From Acidimicrobiia bacterium (GTDB lineage Bacteria; Actinomycetota; Acidimicrobiia; Spongiisociales; ZC4RG35), in assembly GCA_025928935.1 (NCBI GenBank), contig JAICNB010000012.1, forward strand, positions 1-53,122: a stretch of 53,122 nt of DNA, given 5' to 3'. Within the stretch, counting starts at the first letter, position 1; every line of letters starts with the position of its first letter. The notes under the pieces were generated by a model that made no database searches, was not told the DNA's origin, and worked only from the letters and a program-made list of their open reading frames with translations. A program made the translations under genes and the position numbers. Shown here one piece after another: positions 9,907-18,430 of this stretch.

Positions 9907-10646
9907 GGGGAACCACCCGCTCGGGGAACCGGGCATGGGCCGCACATGCCATCGTCCGGCGGGTCCTGTGGGAGGGGATCTTCCACCACGTCGGTAGGGA
10001 CAACGCCGGCGGCATTGGCATCGATCTCGACCCACGAAGCCAAGAGTGTGCCGAGACAGCGGTACCAGGGGCTGGGGGCGATCGCGGCTGCGCGTCGGCC
10101 GAAGGCCGGACCCCAACACCCGAGATGGTCGCGTATGAACAGAGACGACATGTCGGCACACGTGACCGCGTCGTCAGCCCGATTGTCCAGTAGGGCGCCG
10201 AGCTCTTTTCGAGCCACTACCGCCATGAACTCCAGTTCGACGGTCACGTGATCGAGACGTTCGTGCTCATCGCCGCCGGCGCGCAGTCCCTGAGCCCGGT
10301 AGAAGCCGGCGATGTCTGCGAGAAGCGCCGTTTGCTGGAAGATGCCATCGCCCCGGTAAGCAGTCTCATAGCCGGGGGCATCCTGAGATGTGATCGGCGG
10401 GAAGAGCGCCATGTGATGGTCGCGGGCGGTGTCCACGTTGGTGGGGAGGCTTGCGGCGAGGTCGTGGAGCAGGTCGCTCAAGGGCTCGCCGACGTCGAGG
10501 AGCAGCGAGGCCGGGATCAGGTTCTCCCGCAACAGGGTCAGCCGTCCCGATGTGGGTTGGGCGAAGCCGTTGGCCAGGACCGAGTAGATGAGGGCGCGAC
10601 CCGCCGCTTCGATGACATCGACGCGGGAGTGGAGTGCGGTCGTCAT
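9903..10646 (-). CDS. TorD/NarJ-like molybdoenzyme maturation chaperone
   Basis: 247-residue cytoplasmic, mostly helical protein. It resembles the TorD/DmsD/NarJ chaperones (DdhD, EbdD, SerD) that hold the apo-catalytic subunit until the molybdenum cofactor is loaded and Tat export can proceed. Visible features are RALIYSVLANGFAQPT at the N-terminus, a central HMALFPPITSQDAPGYETAY (equivalent to the YxxLF...PP..E motif region) and DHVTVELEFMAVVARKE. The Cys/Pro-rich C-terminus (MCGPCPVPRAG) is unusual and could bind metal. ATG overlaps the beta-subunit stop. Confidence 0.88.
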   Translation of the reverse strand: MTTALHSRVDVIEAAGRALIYSVLANGFAQPTSGRLTLLRENLIPASLLLDVGEPLSDLLHDLAASLPTNVDTARDHHMALFPPITSQDAPGYETAYRGDGIFQQTALLADIAGFYRAQGLRAGGDEHERLDHVTVELEFMAVVARKELGALLDNRADDAVTCADMSSLFIRDHLGCWGPAFGRRAAAIAPSPWYRCLGTLLASWVEIDANAAGVVPTDVVEDPLPQDPPDDGMCGPCPVPRAGGSP

Positions 10647-11869
10647 ATCGAATTCACCTTCAGTGGGCGCTCGTGGAGCGGCTCCTCCACCCGGATCCGC
10701 ACGATCTCGTGGCCGTCGGCGTCGAAGCCGATGGCCGTGTCGTTGAAGATCTCGTACGGCCGGCCGCCCACCATGACCTCTCCCACCCTCTCCCCTTCGT
10801 CGACGTCGAACGAGAAGATGGTCTGTTGTGAGGCACGGAACAGCTGGAGCACGGCCAAGAGACGTCGCGATGGCCGCGTGTAGCGCTCGATTGCGTGGTC
10901 CACCCCGGGACCGAACATCTGGCGCAGGTAGTCCCGGGGCACCCAACGCGGTGGGATGTAGTAGATGTTCGGCTGGGTCCCGAACTGGGGGTACAGGGGC
11001 AGGGCCACCTGCTCCTCATGGACCAGGTAGTAGAGGGGGTGTTCAGGATCTGGAGTCCAAGTGCCGTCGGCCTCCACCGATACCAGGCCCTGCATCCGGA
11101 TCTTGCCGACACAAGCCGCCATGCATCTCGGCTCCATCGGGTGCCCGTCGGTGAGGGGATCGGTGCCTTCCACTCTCGGATAGCAGCCGATGCACTTCTC
11201 CGACGTGCCGGTGCTCGGCCGATACATCGACTTCTTGTAGGGACAGGCCTCGACGCACTTGCGGTAGCCCCGACAGCGCTCCTGGTCGATGAGGACGATC
11301 CCGTCCTCGGGCCGCTTGTAGATCGCGTTGCGTGGACAAGCGGCAAGGCATGCCGGATAGGTGCAGTGGTTACAGATCCGGGCGAGGTAGAAGAACCAGC
11401 CCTCGTGCTCGGGGAGGCTGGTCCCCTTCGCCGTCCAACCGGTGCCATGGTCCTCGAAGCGGTTGGGCGCGCTCCACTCCTCATCGGCGGGGAGGTACCC
11501 CACAGCCCTCTGCTCGGGGCTGGCTGCCTCGAAGACCGTCTTCCCCTCGAACCGACCGTAGGGGGCAGCCTCGGAGTGTTGCCCCGCATCCCACACCTGA
11601 CCGCCCGGGTTGGCCTCCTCGAGCAGTTCGAGCGTTCTCACGTCCCAGTGACGCGGATATCCGCCGTATGGCTTGGTCTCGACGTTGTTCCACCACATGA
11701 GCTCCTGGCCGGGAGAAAAGGTCCAGGTCGACTTGCAGGCCATCGTGCAGGTCTGACAAGCGATGCAACGATTGATGTTGAACACTGCGGCGAACTGCCG
11801 CTTGGCGCCTCCGCCCTCGAACCGGTAGTCCATGTCCCGCCCGAGCTGCCAGTTGTAGGCGGTGGTCAT
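10643..11869 (-). CDS. Iron-sulphur beta subunit (NarH/DdhB/EbdB-like)
   Basis: 408-residue electron-transfer subunit that would carry electrons between the molybdenum site and haem b through four Fe-S clusters. Cys motifs in order: CIACQTCTMAC (about 35-45), CNHCTYPACLAACPRNAIY, CRGYRKCVEACPYKK and CIGCYPRVE ... CMAAC. The CIGCYPR block is typical of NarH-type subunits. There is no signal peptide, as expected for a subunit carried out by Tat with its alpha partner. ATG overlaps the stop of the 83-residue gene. Confidence 0.95.
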   Translation of the reverse strand: MTTAYNWQLGRDMDYRFEGGGAKRQFAAVFNINRCIACQTCTMACKSTWTFSPGQELMWWNNVETKPYGGYPRHWDVRTLELLEEANPGGQVWDAGQHSEAAPYGRFEGKTVFEAASPEQRAVGYLPADEEWSAPNRFEDHGTGWTAKGTSLPEHEGWFFYLARICNHCTYPACLAACPRNAIYKRPEDGIVLIDQERCRGYRKCVEACPYKKSMYRPSTGTSEKCIGCYPRVEGTDPLTDGHPMEPRCMAACVGKIRMQGLVSVEADGTWTPDPEHPLYYLVHEEQVALPLYPQFGTQPNIYYIPPRWVPRDYLRQMFGPGVDHAIERYTRPSRRLLAVLQLFRASQQTIFSFDVDEGERVGEVMVGGRPYEIFNDTAIGFDADGHEIVRIRVEEPLHERPLKVNSI

Positions 11870-12117
11870 CGGGAGTCTCCGAACACTTCTGCCACCAGGA
11901 CCGACACGAAGCGGGAGCCCCGGCGCCGGTAGATGGCGTGGGGATGGCCATACAAAGGAGATTCGAACAAGCGAAGGATCTCGCCGGCGGTGAAACCGGT
12001 GAGCGCGTATTCCTCGATGATGCAGCGTGCCGTCTCGCGGTCGGTCGTCTCAGGATCGTTGACCGGAAAACCGGTCCCGACCAACTCGAAGGGATCGTCC
12101 TGGTCCAGGTACTTCAC
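11866..12117 (-). CDS. Uncharacterised 83-residue protein between alpha and beta subunit genes
   Basis: Small soluble, probably helical protein with no cysteine cluster; the readable core is GTGFPVNDPETTDRETARC, FTAGEILRLFESPLYGHPHAIYRR and a Val-rich tail. The start was set at GTG 12117 because it overlaps the alpha-subunit stop as GTGA and has AAAGGAAG upstream. A longer frame exists but would bury this start inside the alpha gene. Overlap on both sides implies stoichiometric expression with the enzyme. From memory, similar short genes sit beside archaeal-type NarG-like operons. A maturation factor or small structural subunit is plausible but unproven. Confidence 0.75.
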   Translation of the reverse strand: MKYLDQDDPFELVGTGFPVNDPETTDRETARCIIEEYALTGFTAGEILRLFESPLYGHPHAIYRRRGSRFVSVLVAEVFGDSR

Positions 12118-15100
12118 GACGAACTTCCTTTGATGGTCACCAGTTGCCCGCCCAGGTATCTCTGCATGAACCGGTCCTCGCCCCCGGGGCTCTTGCCGGT
12201 CGCACCACCCGACCACACGCCCTTGCCCCCCAGACCCCCCGACTCGGCTTTGGTGATCCTGACCAGGGTCTCTTTAGGGACGGTGTTGATGGCGTGGTTG
12301 TCCTCGTCGAAGCCGAAAATGAAGCCCATCGACCCTCGTCTCTTATGGAACAGGGTGTCGGTCTGGTGCATCGGTGGCGCCCAGCCCCGGGTCAGGGACT
12401 GTTGGCTTCCGTACCTGAAGCTGGCCTGATAGCCGGTGTCGGCGAGGGCCCGCCCGTCGGCCCTGGTCTTCTGGGCCTGCACGGTGCGTGGGGTGGCCAT
12501 GTAGAAGGCGTGCTTGATCATGGTGACCCCCGGCGGGTAGGAGTGGTTGTAGGAGACGCGGGCCATCAACCGCGCCGTTTCGTAGAACGGATCCTCTGCG
12601 GAGGCGCCCACATAGGGCCGGTCGGCCTCGTTCGCATCGATCCAGACCCAGTCCCCGTTCTCCAGGCCCAGGCTCCTGGCGTCGACCGGGCTCATATGGA
12701 GCTGAGCGTCACCCACCCCCGGCATCCTCTTCTCGGTCCGATAGGGGTCGCCGAAGTTGGAATTCCAGATCCAGTGCCAATCGGTGACGGCCCAGGAGGA
12801 ATGCACGGAGTGACGGGACTTCGGAGTGAGGCAGAGGAACCGATAGCCCTGGTCGAAGAGAGGGTTGACCGTTTGGCGAACCTCGCTCCAGGGCATGGCG
12901 ATGTTCCGCACCTGCCTTCGGTCGGCGTCGAGGTCATCGGGCGAGATCCCGTAGCTCCTGGGACGAATCCAGGGGCTGGTCGAGACGATGACGTTGGGCA
13001 GATACGGAGTGGCCTCCACCGCCTCGCGGTGGACGATCAGGTTCTCTCCGTAATCGATCGCCTCGGGAAGGTCGCAATATGCATTCATCCGCCCGGTGTC
13101 GGTGTAGAAGGGGAGACTGTCCCGAACCTGCTCCCAGAACGGGATGCGGGGATAGGTGCGGTATTGCATCAAAGCCCCTCCCGGCTCGCCGTAGCGGCCG
13201 GCCATGACGTCCTCGACCGTGTAGCCCTCGGTCGTGAAGCATGCGGCCAGGACCCGGTCGAGATACACCTCGGGCCGACCCTCGGTGGCGAAGAGGAAGT
13301 AGTCGGCGAACCGTCTCTCCGAGGTGAGGCGGCCCAAACCCCGAGCCACCCCGGCGAAGATGGCGATGTCATCCCGGCTGTCGTACAGGGGCGCGATGCC
13401 CCCCTTCCACAGCTGCAGGAACGGGTTGGAGCAGGAGCCGCCCATCTCCAGCGTCTCGAACTCGAGCCAGCTGTTGGCAGGGAGGATCAGGTCAGCGAAC
13501 TCGGCGGACCCGGTCCATTCGATCTGCTGGTCGACGATCATGTCGACCTTGGGATTGACGTTCCTGATCAGGTGGTAGGCCCATTTGGCCTGGTTGATCA
13601 GGTTGGCGTTGTTGTACCAGAGGACCTTGGTCGGCGTAGGCATGTGGGTGTGGCCCGTGAAGACCTTGCGCCCCTCCTCCGGTGTGTCCACCACCAAGGG
13701 TCGGTCCCCGAAGCCCCAATAAGACGTTTCCTCCTCGTGGCTGTAATGGTGGACATTGTCGAAGTCGTAGCGGTCCGCCGCGTCGAGCAGGGGGTTGAAC
13801 GGATCCTCGGCTACATAGCCTCCAACGCCGGGGCCGAACCAGGGGGCAGCGTGGAAGATTCCTCCCTTGTAGTTGCCGGCCCAGGTGCTGACACCCGCAC
13901 CTGGTGATCCCACCTGGCCTGTGAGCATCGCCACCATGTAGGTCGCGCGGTTGTGAAGGGTGGCATGGAAGTAATGGTTCACCCCTTCACCGACATGGAT
14001 CGCCATCGGGCGAATCGTCGCCACGTCATCGAGTAGACGCTCGACCAGATCACGGGGAGAGCCTGTGATTTCGAGGATCGTGTCGAGGTCGTAGTCGGCC
14101 AGGTGCTCCCGGTAGAGATTGAAGGCTGTCGCCGCCTCGACTTCGGAGCCGTCGGCCAGGTTGACCGTTCCCCGCCAGTCGAGTTCGGGATCGAACTCCA
14201 TCTTCTGGCCTACCTGTTCCCGGCTCAAGGCGCGGAGGGCGCCCGTGGTATCGCGAGCTACGCGGTCACCGATTGCCTCGTATTGCTCGGCGGTCATCCC
14301 ATGGAGGGTGAAGCTGGGCGTGCTGGGATCGAGGAGTGGCGTGTGATCTGGAAAAACCTCGTCGGCCCGCAGCCTTTGCAGAGTGTCGAGGCGTATCAGG
14401 AGCGGGAGGTCGGTGAAGCGATTGACGAATTCGTGGTCGTACAGATCCCGCTCGATCAGCTCCCTGGCCAGATATAGGAAGATGGCCGTGTCGGACAGCC
14501 CTGCCCGCACGGGGATCCAGTAGTCGGACTTGGACGACTGCGGCCCGTATTCGGGGACGATCGAGACGATCTTGCCGCCCCGCTCGATGATCTCCTGGAA
14601 CCAGTGACTTTCGGGCATCTTGTTCTCGACCAGGTTCTTCCCGACCTGGATGAGGAGACGGCTGTGGCGGAGGTCGTTGAAATCGACCTCACTGGTCTGG
14701 AGCCCGTGGACGAAGGGGAACCCGGGGGCCTGATCCCCGCGCCATGTGTACTCCGACCAATCCCTCGCCCCCCTGGCCTCGTCTGGCCCAACATCCCTGA
14801 CGTGGGCGTCGAGCAAGGCGAGCATGTTGGCGAATCGGAAGATCCCGAACTTGCCGGCGACGCCATGCGGCGGGAGAGAGGATCCGAATTTCATGGTCCG
14901 GACCCCGGACTCCTCCCAGAACTCGAGCATCTCGGGCTCGTAACCGTCCTCATCGATGAGACGACGCCGACCGTCCTCACCGGAGTAGGTCTCGGCTACC
15001 GCGCGAAGACCGCCGGCGACATAATCGTCGGCCTCGTCCCAGCTGAGCCTGACGAACGTGTCGTTGCCCCGATCGTCGAATCGATACCTGGTCCGCAACT

Positions 15101-15569
15101 CGGGCTGATCCGACAACGAGGGGAAGCCATCATCTGCCCATTCTTTCCACCCTCGCCTGACCATCGGCGCCCGCAGTCGGTAGGGCCCGTAGACCCGACG
15201 ATGGAGGGTGTACCCCTTGAGACAGCCACGCGGGTTCCAGTGCGCGGTGGAGGTGTTGCCTTGAGGATCGCCATAGTTGGCACCGTCGTAGTTCTGTTCG
15301 AGGCGGATAACCACGCCGTTTCGAGAGAAGGCCCGGAGCCGGCACATGTGAGTGTCGTTGGGGGCGCAGATCACCGTGAAGGAGTCGTCGTAGGAGTACT
15401 GGTCTCGATAGATGTCCTCCCAGTCGCGATTCGGGTAGGTCAGGAGCGGGTTGTCGACGCCGGTGAACGCCTCCAATGCCATCAGGTCGAGATCGAGGAC
15501 ACCAGTGAGGGCGGCGAGCCCGGCGCCGCCGGCCAACTTGATGAATCGACGACGGGATATCCCGGTCAT
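12114..15569 (-). CDS. Molybdopterin catalytic subunit, type II DMSO-reductase family (NarG-like)
   Basis: 1151-residue Tat-exported bis-MGD enzyme. The N-terminus SRRRFIKLAGGAGLAALTG is a Tat signal, so the active site faces outward. The FS0 cluster region is ICAPNDTHMC (Cys about 68, His about 74, Cys about 76) plus a Cys near residue 116 (NPRGCLKG). TSEVDFNDLRHSRLL places an Asp (about 296) at the position of the molybdenum-ligand Asp of NarG. Further family blocks are HVGEGVNHYFHATLHNRA and GQVGSPGAG. The sequence looks closest to archaeal-type NarG-like enzymes rather than to EbdA, but the substrate (nitrate, nitrite, chlorate or an organic compound) cannot be assigned. ATG 15569 was chosen because it gives the Tat motif at residue 5; the open frame extends 24 codons further. 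Confidence 0.93.
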   Translation of the reverse strand: MTGISRRRFIKLAGGAGLAALTGVLDLDLMALEAFTGVDNPLLTYPNRDWEDIYRDQYSYDDSFTVICAPNDTHMCRLRAFSRNGVVIRLEQNYDGANYGDPQGNTSTAHWNPRGCLKGYTLHRRVYGPYRLRAPMVRRGWKEWADDGFPSLSDQPELRTRYRFDDRGNDTFVRLSWDEADDYVAGGLRAVAETYSGEDGRRRLIDEDGYEPEMLEFWEESGVRTMKFGSSLPPHGVAGKFGIFRFANMLALLDAHVRDVGPDEARGARDWSEYTWRGDQAPGFPFVHGLQTSEVDFNDLRHSRLLIQVGKNLVENKMPESHWFQEIIERGGKIVSIVPEYGPQSSKSDYWIPVRAGLSDTAIFLYLARELIERDLYDHEFVNRFTDLPLLIRLDTLQRLRADEVFPDHTPLLDPSTPSFTLHGMTAEQYEAIGDRVARDTTGALRALSREQVGQKMEFDPELDWRGTVNLADGSEVEAATAFNLYREHLADYDLDTILEITGSPRDLVERLLDDVATIRPMAIHVGEGVNHYFHATLHNRATYMVAMLTGQVGSPGAGVSTWAGNYKGGIFHAAPWFGPGVGGYVAEDPFNPLLDAADRYDFDNVHHYSHEEETSYWGFGDRPLVVDTPEEGRKVFTGHTHMPTPTKVLWYNNANLINQAKWAYHLIRNVNPKVDMIVDQQIEWTGSAEFADLILPANSWLEFETLEMGGSCSNPFLQLWKGGIAPLYDSRDDIAIFAGVARGLGRLTSERRFADYFLFATEGRPEVYLDRVLAACFTTEGYTVEDVMAGRYGEPGGALMQYRTYPRIPFWEQVRDSLPFYTDTGRMNAYCDLPEAIDYGENLIVHREAVEATPYLPNVIVSTSPWIRPRSYGISPDDLDADRRQVRNIAMPWSEVRQTVNPLFDQGYRFLCLTPKSRHSVHSSWAVTDWHWIWNSNFGDPYRTEKRMPGVGDAQLHMSPVDARSLGLENGDWVWIDANEADRPYVGASAEDPFYETARLMARVSYNHSYPPGVTMIKHAFYMATPRTVQAQKTRADGRALADTGYQASFRYGSQQSLTRGWAPPMHQTDTLFHKRRGSMGFIFGFDEDNHAINTVPKETLVRITKAESGGLGGKGVWSGGATGKSPGGEDRFMQRYLGGQLVTIKGSSS

Positions 15570-15711
15570 GCTCGCCGACCCCGGCCGAGATACGACGTAT
15601 GAGATCGGCTGGCCATCTCCATGCCACGAGAGCAGGACCACGATTGCGCAAATAGGGCCGAAGGTCCCTTAGAGCAGACAACTCCTGGTTTTTACGATCG
15701 AAACCTGATCT
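15570..15711. promoter_or_regulatory. Divergent promoter region, molybdoenzyme operon / ArsR-type regulator
   Basis: This 142-bp gap separates the Tat-exported catalytic subunit gene from the divergent regulator and must contain both promoters. It holds the palindrome TTGCGCAA (about 15645), the imperfect dyad AGGGCCGAAGGTCCCT (about 15654-15669) and GATCGAAACCTGATC close to the regulator start. Any of these could be the operator. The choice among them is inference. Confidence 0.5.
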
Positions 15712-16410
15712 ATGCCTGAGACGAGCGCGCACACCATCGGCGGTGACGGGGACCTGACCTACCGGGCTCTGGCCGATCCCAAGCGTCGCCATCTCATCCG
15801 GCTGCTGGAGGATTCGGAGCGTCCCATGGAGGTGGGGGCTCTGGCCGCATCCGTGGGGCTCCATCCCAATACCGTGCGGAACCATCTCGATCTTCTCTCG
15901 AGGGCCGGTCTGGTGGAGAGAGAACCGGAGAAGCGAACCACTCCCGGTCGACCGAGGATTCTCTACTCGTCGTCTTCGCAGGACGGTCGGTCCCCTGGCG
16001 CAGAGGGTTACAAGTTCCTGTCCGAGGTGCTCGCCGGCTTCATCGAAACGACAGTGGAGGACGCGGCCGCCGCGGTCGAAGAGGCTGGCCGAGCCTGGGG
16101 TCGCTACCTAGTGGATCGACCTGCGCCAAACGTCCGGCTCGAATCGTCCCGGGTCGTCCAGCAAATGGTTTCGACCCTCGTCGATCTCGGGTTCGCCCCG
16201 GAGGAGACCGGCACCGCTGACCACGTCCTCATCAAGCTCCATGACTGCCCCTTCCGGGAGATCGTGCGACGGCACGGCGAGGTGGTGTGCTCGATTCATC
16301 TCGGAATCCTGCGCGGCGCGGCCGAGGAGCTGGGAGGTTCGGTGACCGTGGACACCCTCAGCCCCCTGGTGGAGCCGTCCCTCTGCCTCGTTGAACTGTC
16401 GGTGCCCTGA
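15712..16410 (+). CDS. ArsR/SufR-like winged-helix regulator with Cys-rich C-terminus
   Basis: 232-residue transcription factor. The winged helix-turn-helix spans about 20-95 (LADPKRRHLIRLLEDSE, VGLHPNTVRNHLDLLSRAGL, wing EKRTTPGRPRILY). The C-terminal part carries HDCPFREIVRRHGEVVC, i.e. two Cys separated by 13 residues, then SIHLGILRG and a third Cys near the end (SLCLVEL). This resembles the Cys arrangement of Fe-S-binding SufR-type regulators, so an O2-, NO- or redox-sensing cluster is a reasonable inference. It is divergent from the molybdoenzyme operon and probably controls it. A paralogue with the same Cys spacing lies at 32386-33036. Confidence 0.87.
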   Translation: MPETSAHTIGGDGDLTYRALADPKRRHLIRLLEDSERPMEVGALAASVGLHPNTVRNHLDLLSRAGLVEREPEKRTTPGRPRILYSSSSQDGRSPGAEGYKFLSEVLAGFIETTVEDAAAAVEEAGRAWGRYLVDRPAPNVRLESSRVVQQMVSTLVDLGFAPEETGTADHVLIKLHDCPFREIVRRHGEVVCSIHLGILRGAAEELGGSVTVDTLSPLVEPSLCLVELSVP

Positions 16411-16437
16411 ACGGGCCCATCACGGGTTTCGGGCCGA

Positions 16438-16935
16438 ATGACCCTGGCGGGGACCACTCATAACCCGTTCGATAAGCGCATGGCTGATTCAGAGCGTCTC
16501 GATGCGAAGGGACCGGTGACCACGGAGGCGGGCACCGCCAGGCTCGGCTACGTGATCGCGATCGTGGTGAATGTCGTGTTGCTGGTCGTCGTCCAGAACA
16601 TCCTGGGCTCGGACCTTGCCCCCTTCCTCACCGCGGACTTCGCTCTTGTCGAGCCGTGGATCACGCTCTCGTTGACCGCCTCGATCCTCGCCAACGTGGT
16701 GTACCTGAGGAACGTCACACCGCAGGTAAAGGCGATCGGCCAGATCGTCATCAACCTCCTCAGCGTGGTCGTCACCTATCGGATCCTCGTGGTGTTCCCA
16801 TTCGATTTCACCGGATACGACTTCGACTGGGAGACAGTCGCCAGGGTCGTCCTCATCCTCGCCATGGTCGGCTCTTTCATCGGGGCCGCAGCCGAGCTAC
16901 CGAAGCTCATAACGCCTAGAACGGTCCGTAGATAG
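16438..16935 (+). CDS. Four-helix membrane protein, function unknown
   Basis: 165-residue protein with about four membrane helices (LGYVIAIVVNVVLLVVV, ITLSLTASILANVVYL, IGQIVINLLSVVVTYRILVVF, VARVVLILAMVGSFIGAAAE). No binding motif was recognised. The first ATG follows the regulator by 27 bp with no clear ribosome site. ATG 16480 is an alternative that would remove 14 residues. The stop overlaps the next start (TAGTG). Whether it belongs to the regulator transcript is unclear. Confidence 0.7.
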   Translation: MTLAGTTHNPFDKRMADSERLDAKGPVTTEAGTARLGYVIAIVVNVVLLVVVQNILGSDLAPFLTADFALVEPWITLSLTASILANVVYLRNVTPQVKAIGQIVINLLSVVVTYRILVVFPFDFTGYDFDWETVARVVLILAMVGSFIGAAAELPKLITPRTVRR

Positions 16936-17582
16936 TGCCCGGCCCGGGGAACCCCATGGATATGCCCAGCGCCACTGTCGATCTCTACTGGATCCCTCTC
17001 GGTGCCGGGGGCAGCGGTTTGGTGCGCGCCACCGGCCGCATCTACGAGAGGATCACAGCGCGCCGGGAACGGCGCCACCCGATGCATCTGCTGCACACTG
17101 CGCTCCAGGTCCATCTTCCCGAGGGCCGATTCGTTGTCGAGACGATGTGGCCCAGCCCCGACACAGACCTCGAGGCGCGCGGGGTGGTGGTATCGGGCGA
17201 CGTCGGGGTGAGGCGGCTTGGGCTTGCCCGCTGGCTCCGTTATGAAGTCCGATGCTGGCGCGACGGTGTTCTCCCCGATTCGGGTGCTGCGATCGGTGGG
17301 CCGCGCACGGTCAGCCATGACATCGTCACGGCCCGTCGACTGCTCGAGCAGACTCACTCGGTTCCCGAGTTGATCTGGGGTCGGGACGAGATGGGGACAG
17401 GCGAGATGTGGAACTCGAACTCGGTGATCTCATGGCTGTTGACGAGGTCCGGGCTGCCGACTGAGGCCATCGCGCCACCCCGAGGCAGCCGTGCCCCGGG
17501 CTGGCAGGCGGGGATCGTGATCGCTCGGGCCCGCGGCGGAGGGACCACCACGCCATTGACGACAGGTAGCGCTGCTGTCTGA
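16935..17582 (+). CDS. Conserved actinobacterial hypothetical protein
   Basis: 215-residue soluble protein without signal peptide. Recognisable blocks are DLYWIPLGAGG near the start, HLLHTALQVHLPEGRFVVE, GLARWLRYEVRCWRDG, ELIWGRDEMGTGEMWNSNSV and the end APGWQAGIVIAR. From memory this pattern recurs in Streptomyces and other actinobacteria as an uncharacterised family. The WNSNSV..WLL block with nearby His and Cys resembles a papain-like (NlpC/DUF-type) layout but no triad can be asserted. Start GTG 16935 overlaps the previous stop; ATG 16956 or 16962 would also fit. Confidence 0.72.
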   Translation: MPGPGNPMDMPSATVDLYWIPLGAGGSGLVRATGRIYERITARRERRHPMHLLHTALQVHLPEGRFVVETMWPSPDTDLEARGVVVSGDVGVRRLGLARWLRYEVRCWRDGVLPDSGAAIGGPRTVSHDIVTARRLLEQTHSVPELIWGRDEMGTGEMWNSNSVISWLLTRSGLPTEAIAPPRGSRAPGWQAGIVIARARGGGTTTPLTTGSAAV

Positions 17583-17630
17583 GCCCGGCACAGACCCGAC
17601 CGATCGAACTCCGGAGATAGGGTTGAGGCC

Positions 17631-18311
17631 ATGGAGGTGAGGCGCAGCCTGGCTACCAGGATCCTTGGCCTGACCCTGGCCATGCTGACGATCGGCGCAT
17701 GCTCCGGTGATGCCGACACCGGGACGGCGCCTGGATCTGCAACGACGGAGGGTGTCGGGATCACCACCACGACCTCGGTGGCCGCGACCAGCACCACAGC
17801 CGTCGCCTCCACGGGTTCCACCTATCCACCCGAGTGTCTGGAGGCAGTAGAAGGGTTCATCGCGGAGATCGAGCCGATCGTCGCCGAATTCGATTTCGAT
17901 GGTGGCGATATGAACGACTACCTGGACCTGTTGACGGCTCAGGTACCCGCTCTGACCACTCTCACCGAGCGCTACCTGGAAGCACAGTGTGAGGCGTCGA
18001 GTCAGCTGATCACTCCGGGGATGGAGGAAGATCTGCTCGCCTTCGCCCAAGCGCAGGCTCCTGGATCGATGGCCTTCCTCGAGATCATGACATCGGAGAT
18101 CCCGCATCGGGACGCCGACTGTGAGGGCTTTACCGGGGCGATGCAGAGTTACATCGACCAGGGTGGGGTCTTCGCCGACCTCACGCCCGCCCAGAAGCTC
18201 GATGTGGCGAATCTCTACGCCTCGATCACGAACTGGTGTGGTTTGCAGACCGCTGGTGAGTACCTGAGCCGGCCCGAGGTCGAGGGATTCCTCGGGATCA
18301 CAGTCGGCTGA
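17631..18311 (+). CDS. Secreted lipoprotein, helical domain of unknown function
   Basis: 226-residue protein with a lipoprotein signal (ILGLTLAMLTIGAC, lipobox Cys about 24) and a Thr/Ser/Ala-rich linker of about 35 residues typical of actinobacterial lipoproteins. The mature domain (about 65-226) is acidic and helical and has four or five Cys residues (for example PPECLEAVEGF, ERYLEAQCEASSQL, DADCEGFTG, ITNWCGLQT) that may form disulphides. No family recognised. Confidence 0.78.
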   Translation: MEVRRSLATRILGLTLAMLTIGACSGDADTGTAPGSATTEGVGITTTTSVAATSTTAVASTGSTYPPECLEAVEGFIAEIEPIVAEFDFDGGDMNDYLDLLTAQVPALTTLTERYLEAQCEASSQLITPGMEEDLLAFAQAQAPGSMAFLEIMTSEIPHRDADCEGFTGAMQSYIDQGGVFADLTPAQKLDVANLYASITNWCGLQTAGEYLSRPEVEGFLGITVG

Positions 18312-18344
18312 AAACCGCCCACCGCGAGAGTCCCCCCTCACCCA

Positions 18345-18373
18345 TTGACTGTCATCGTGGCCTGCTGTAAAAC
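18345..18373 (+). promoter_or_regulatory. Sigma-70-type promoter upstream of truncated haemoglobin
   Basis: TTGACT (18345-18350) and TAAAAC (18368-18373) are spaced by exactly 17 bp. The -35 matches consensus at five of six positions and the -10 at four of six. The haemoglobin start lies 57 bp downstream behind a GAGGAGGT ribosome site. Confidence 0.55.
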
Positions 18374-18430
18374 TAGTTTGGGTTGGCGATAGAAGGTATC
18401 GCCTCAGCACGGCACGAGGAGGTCCAAGTC

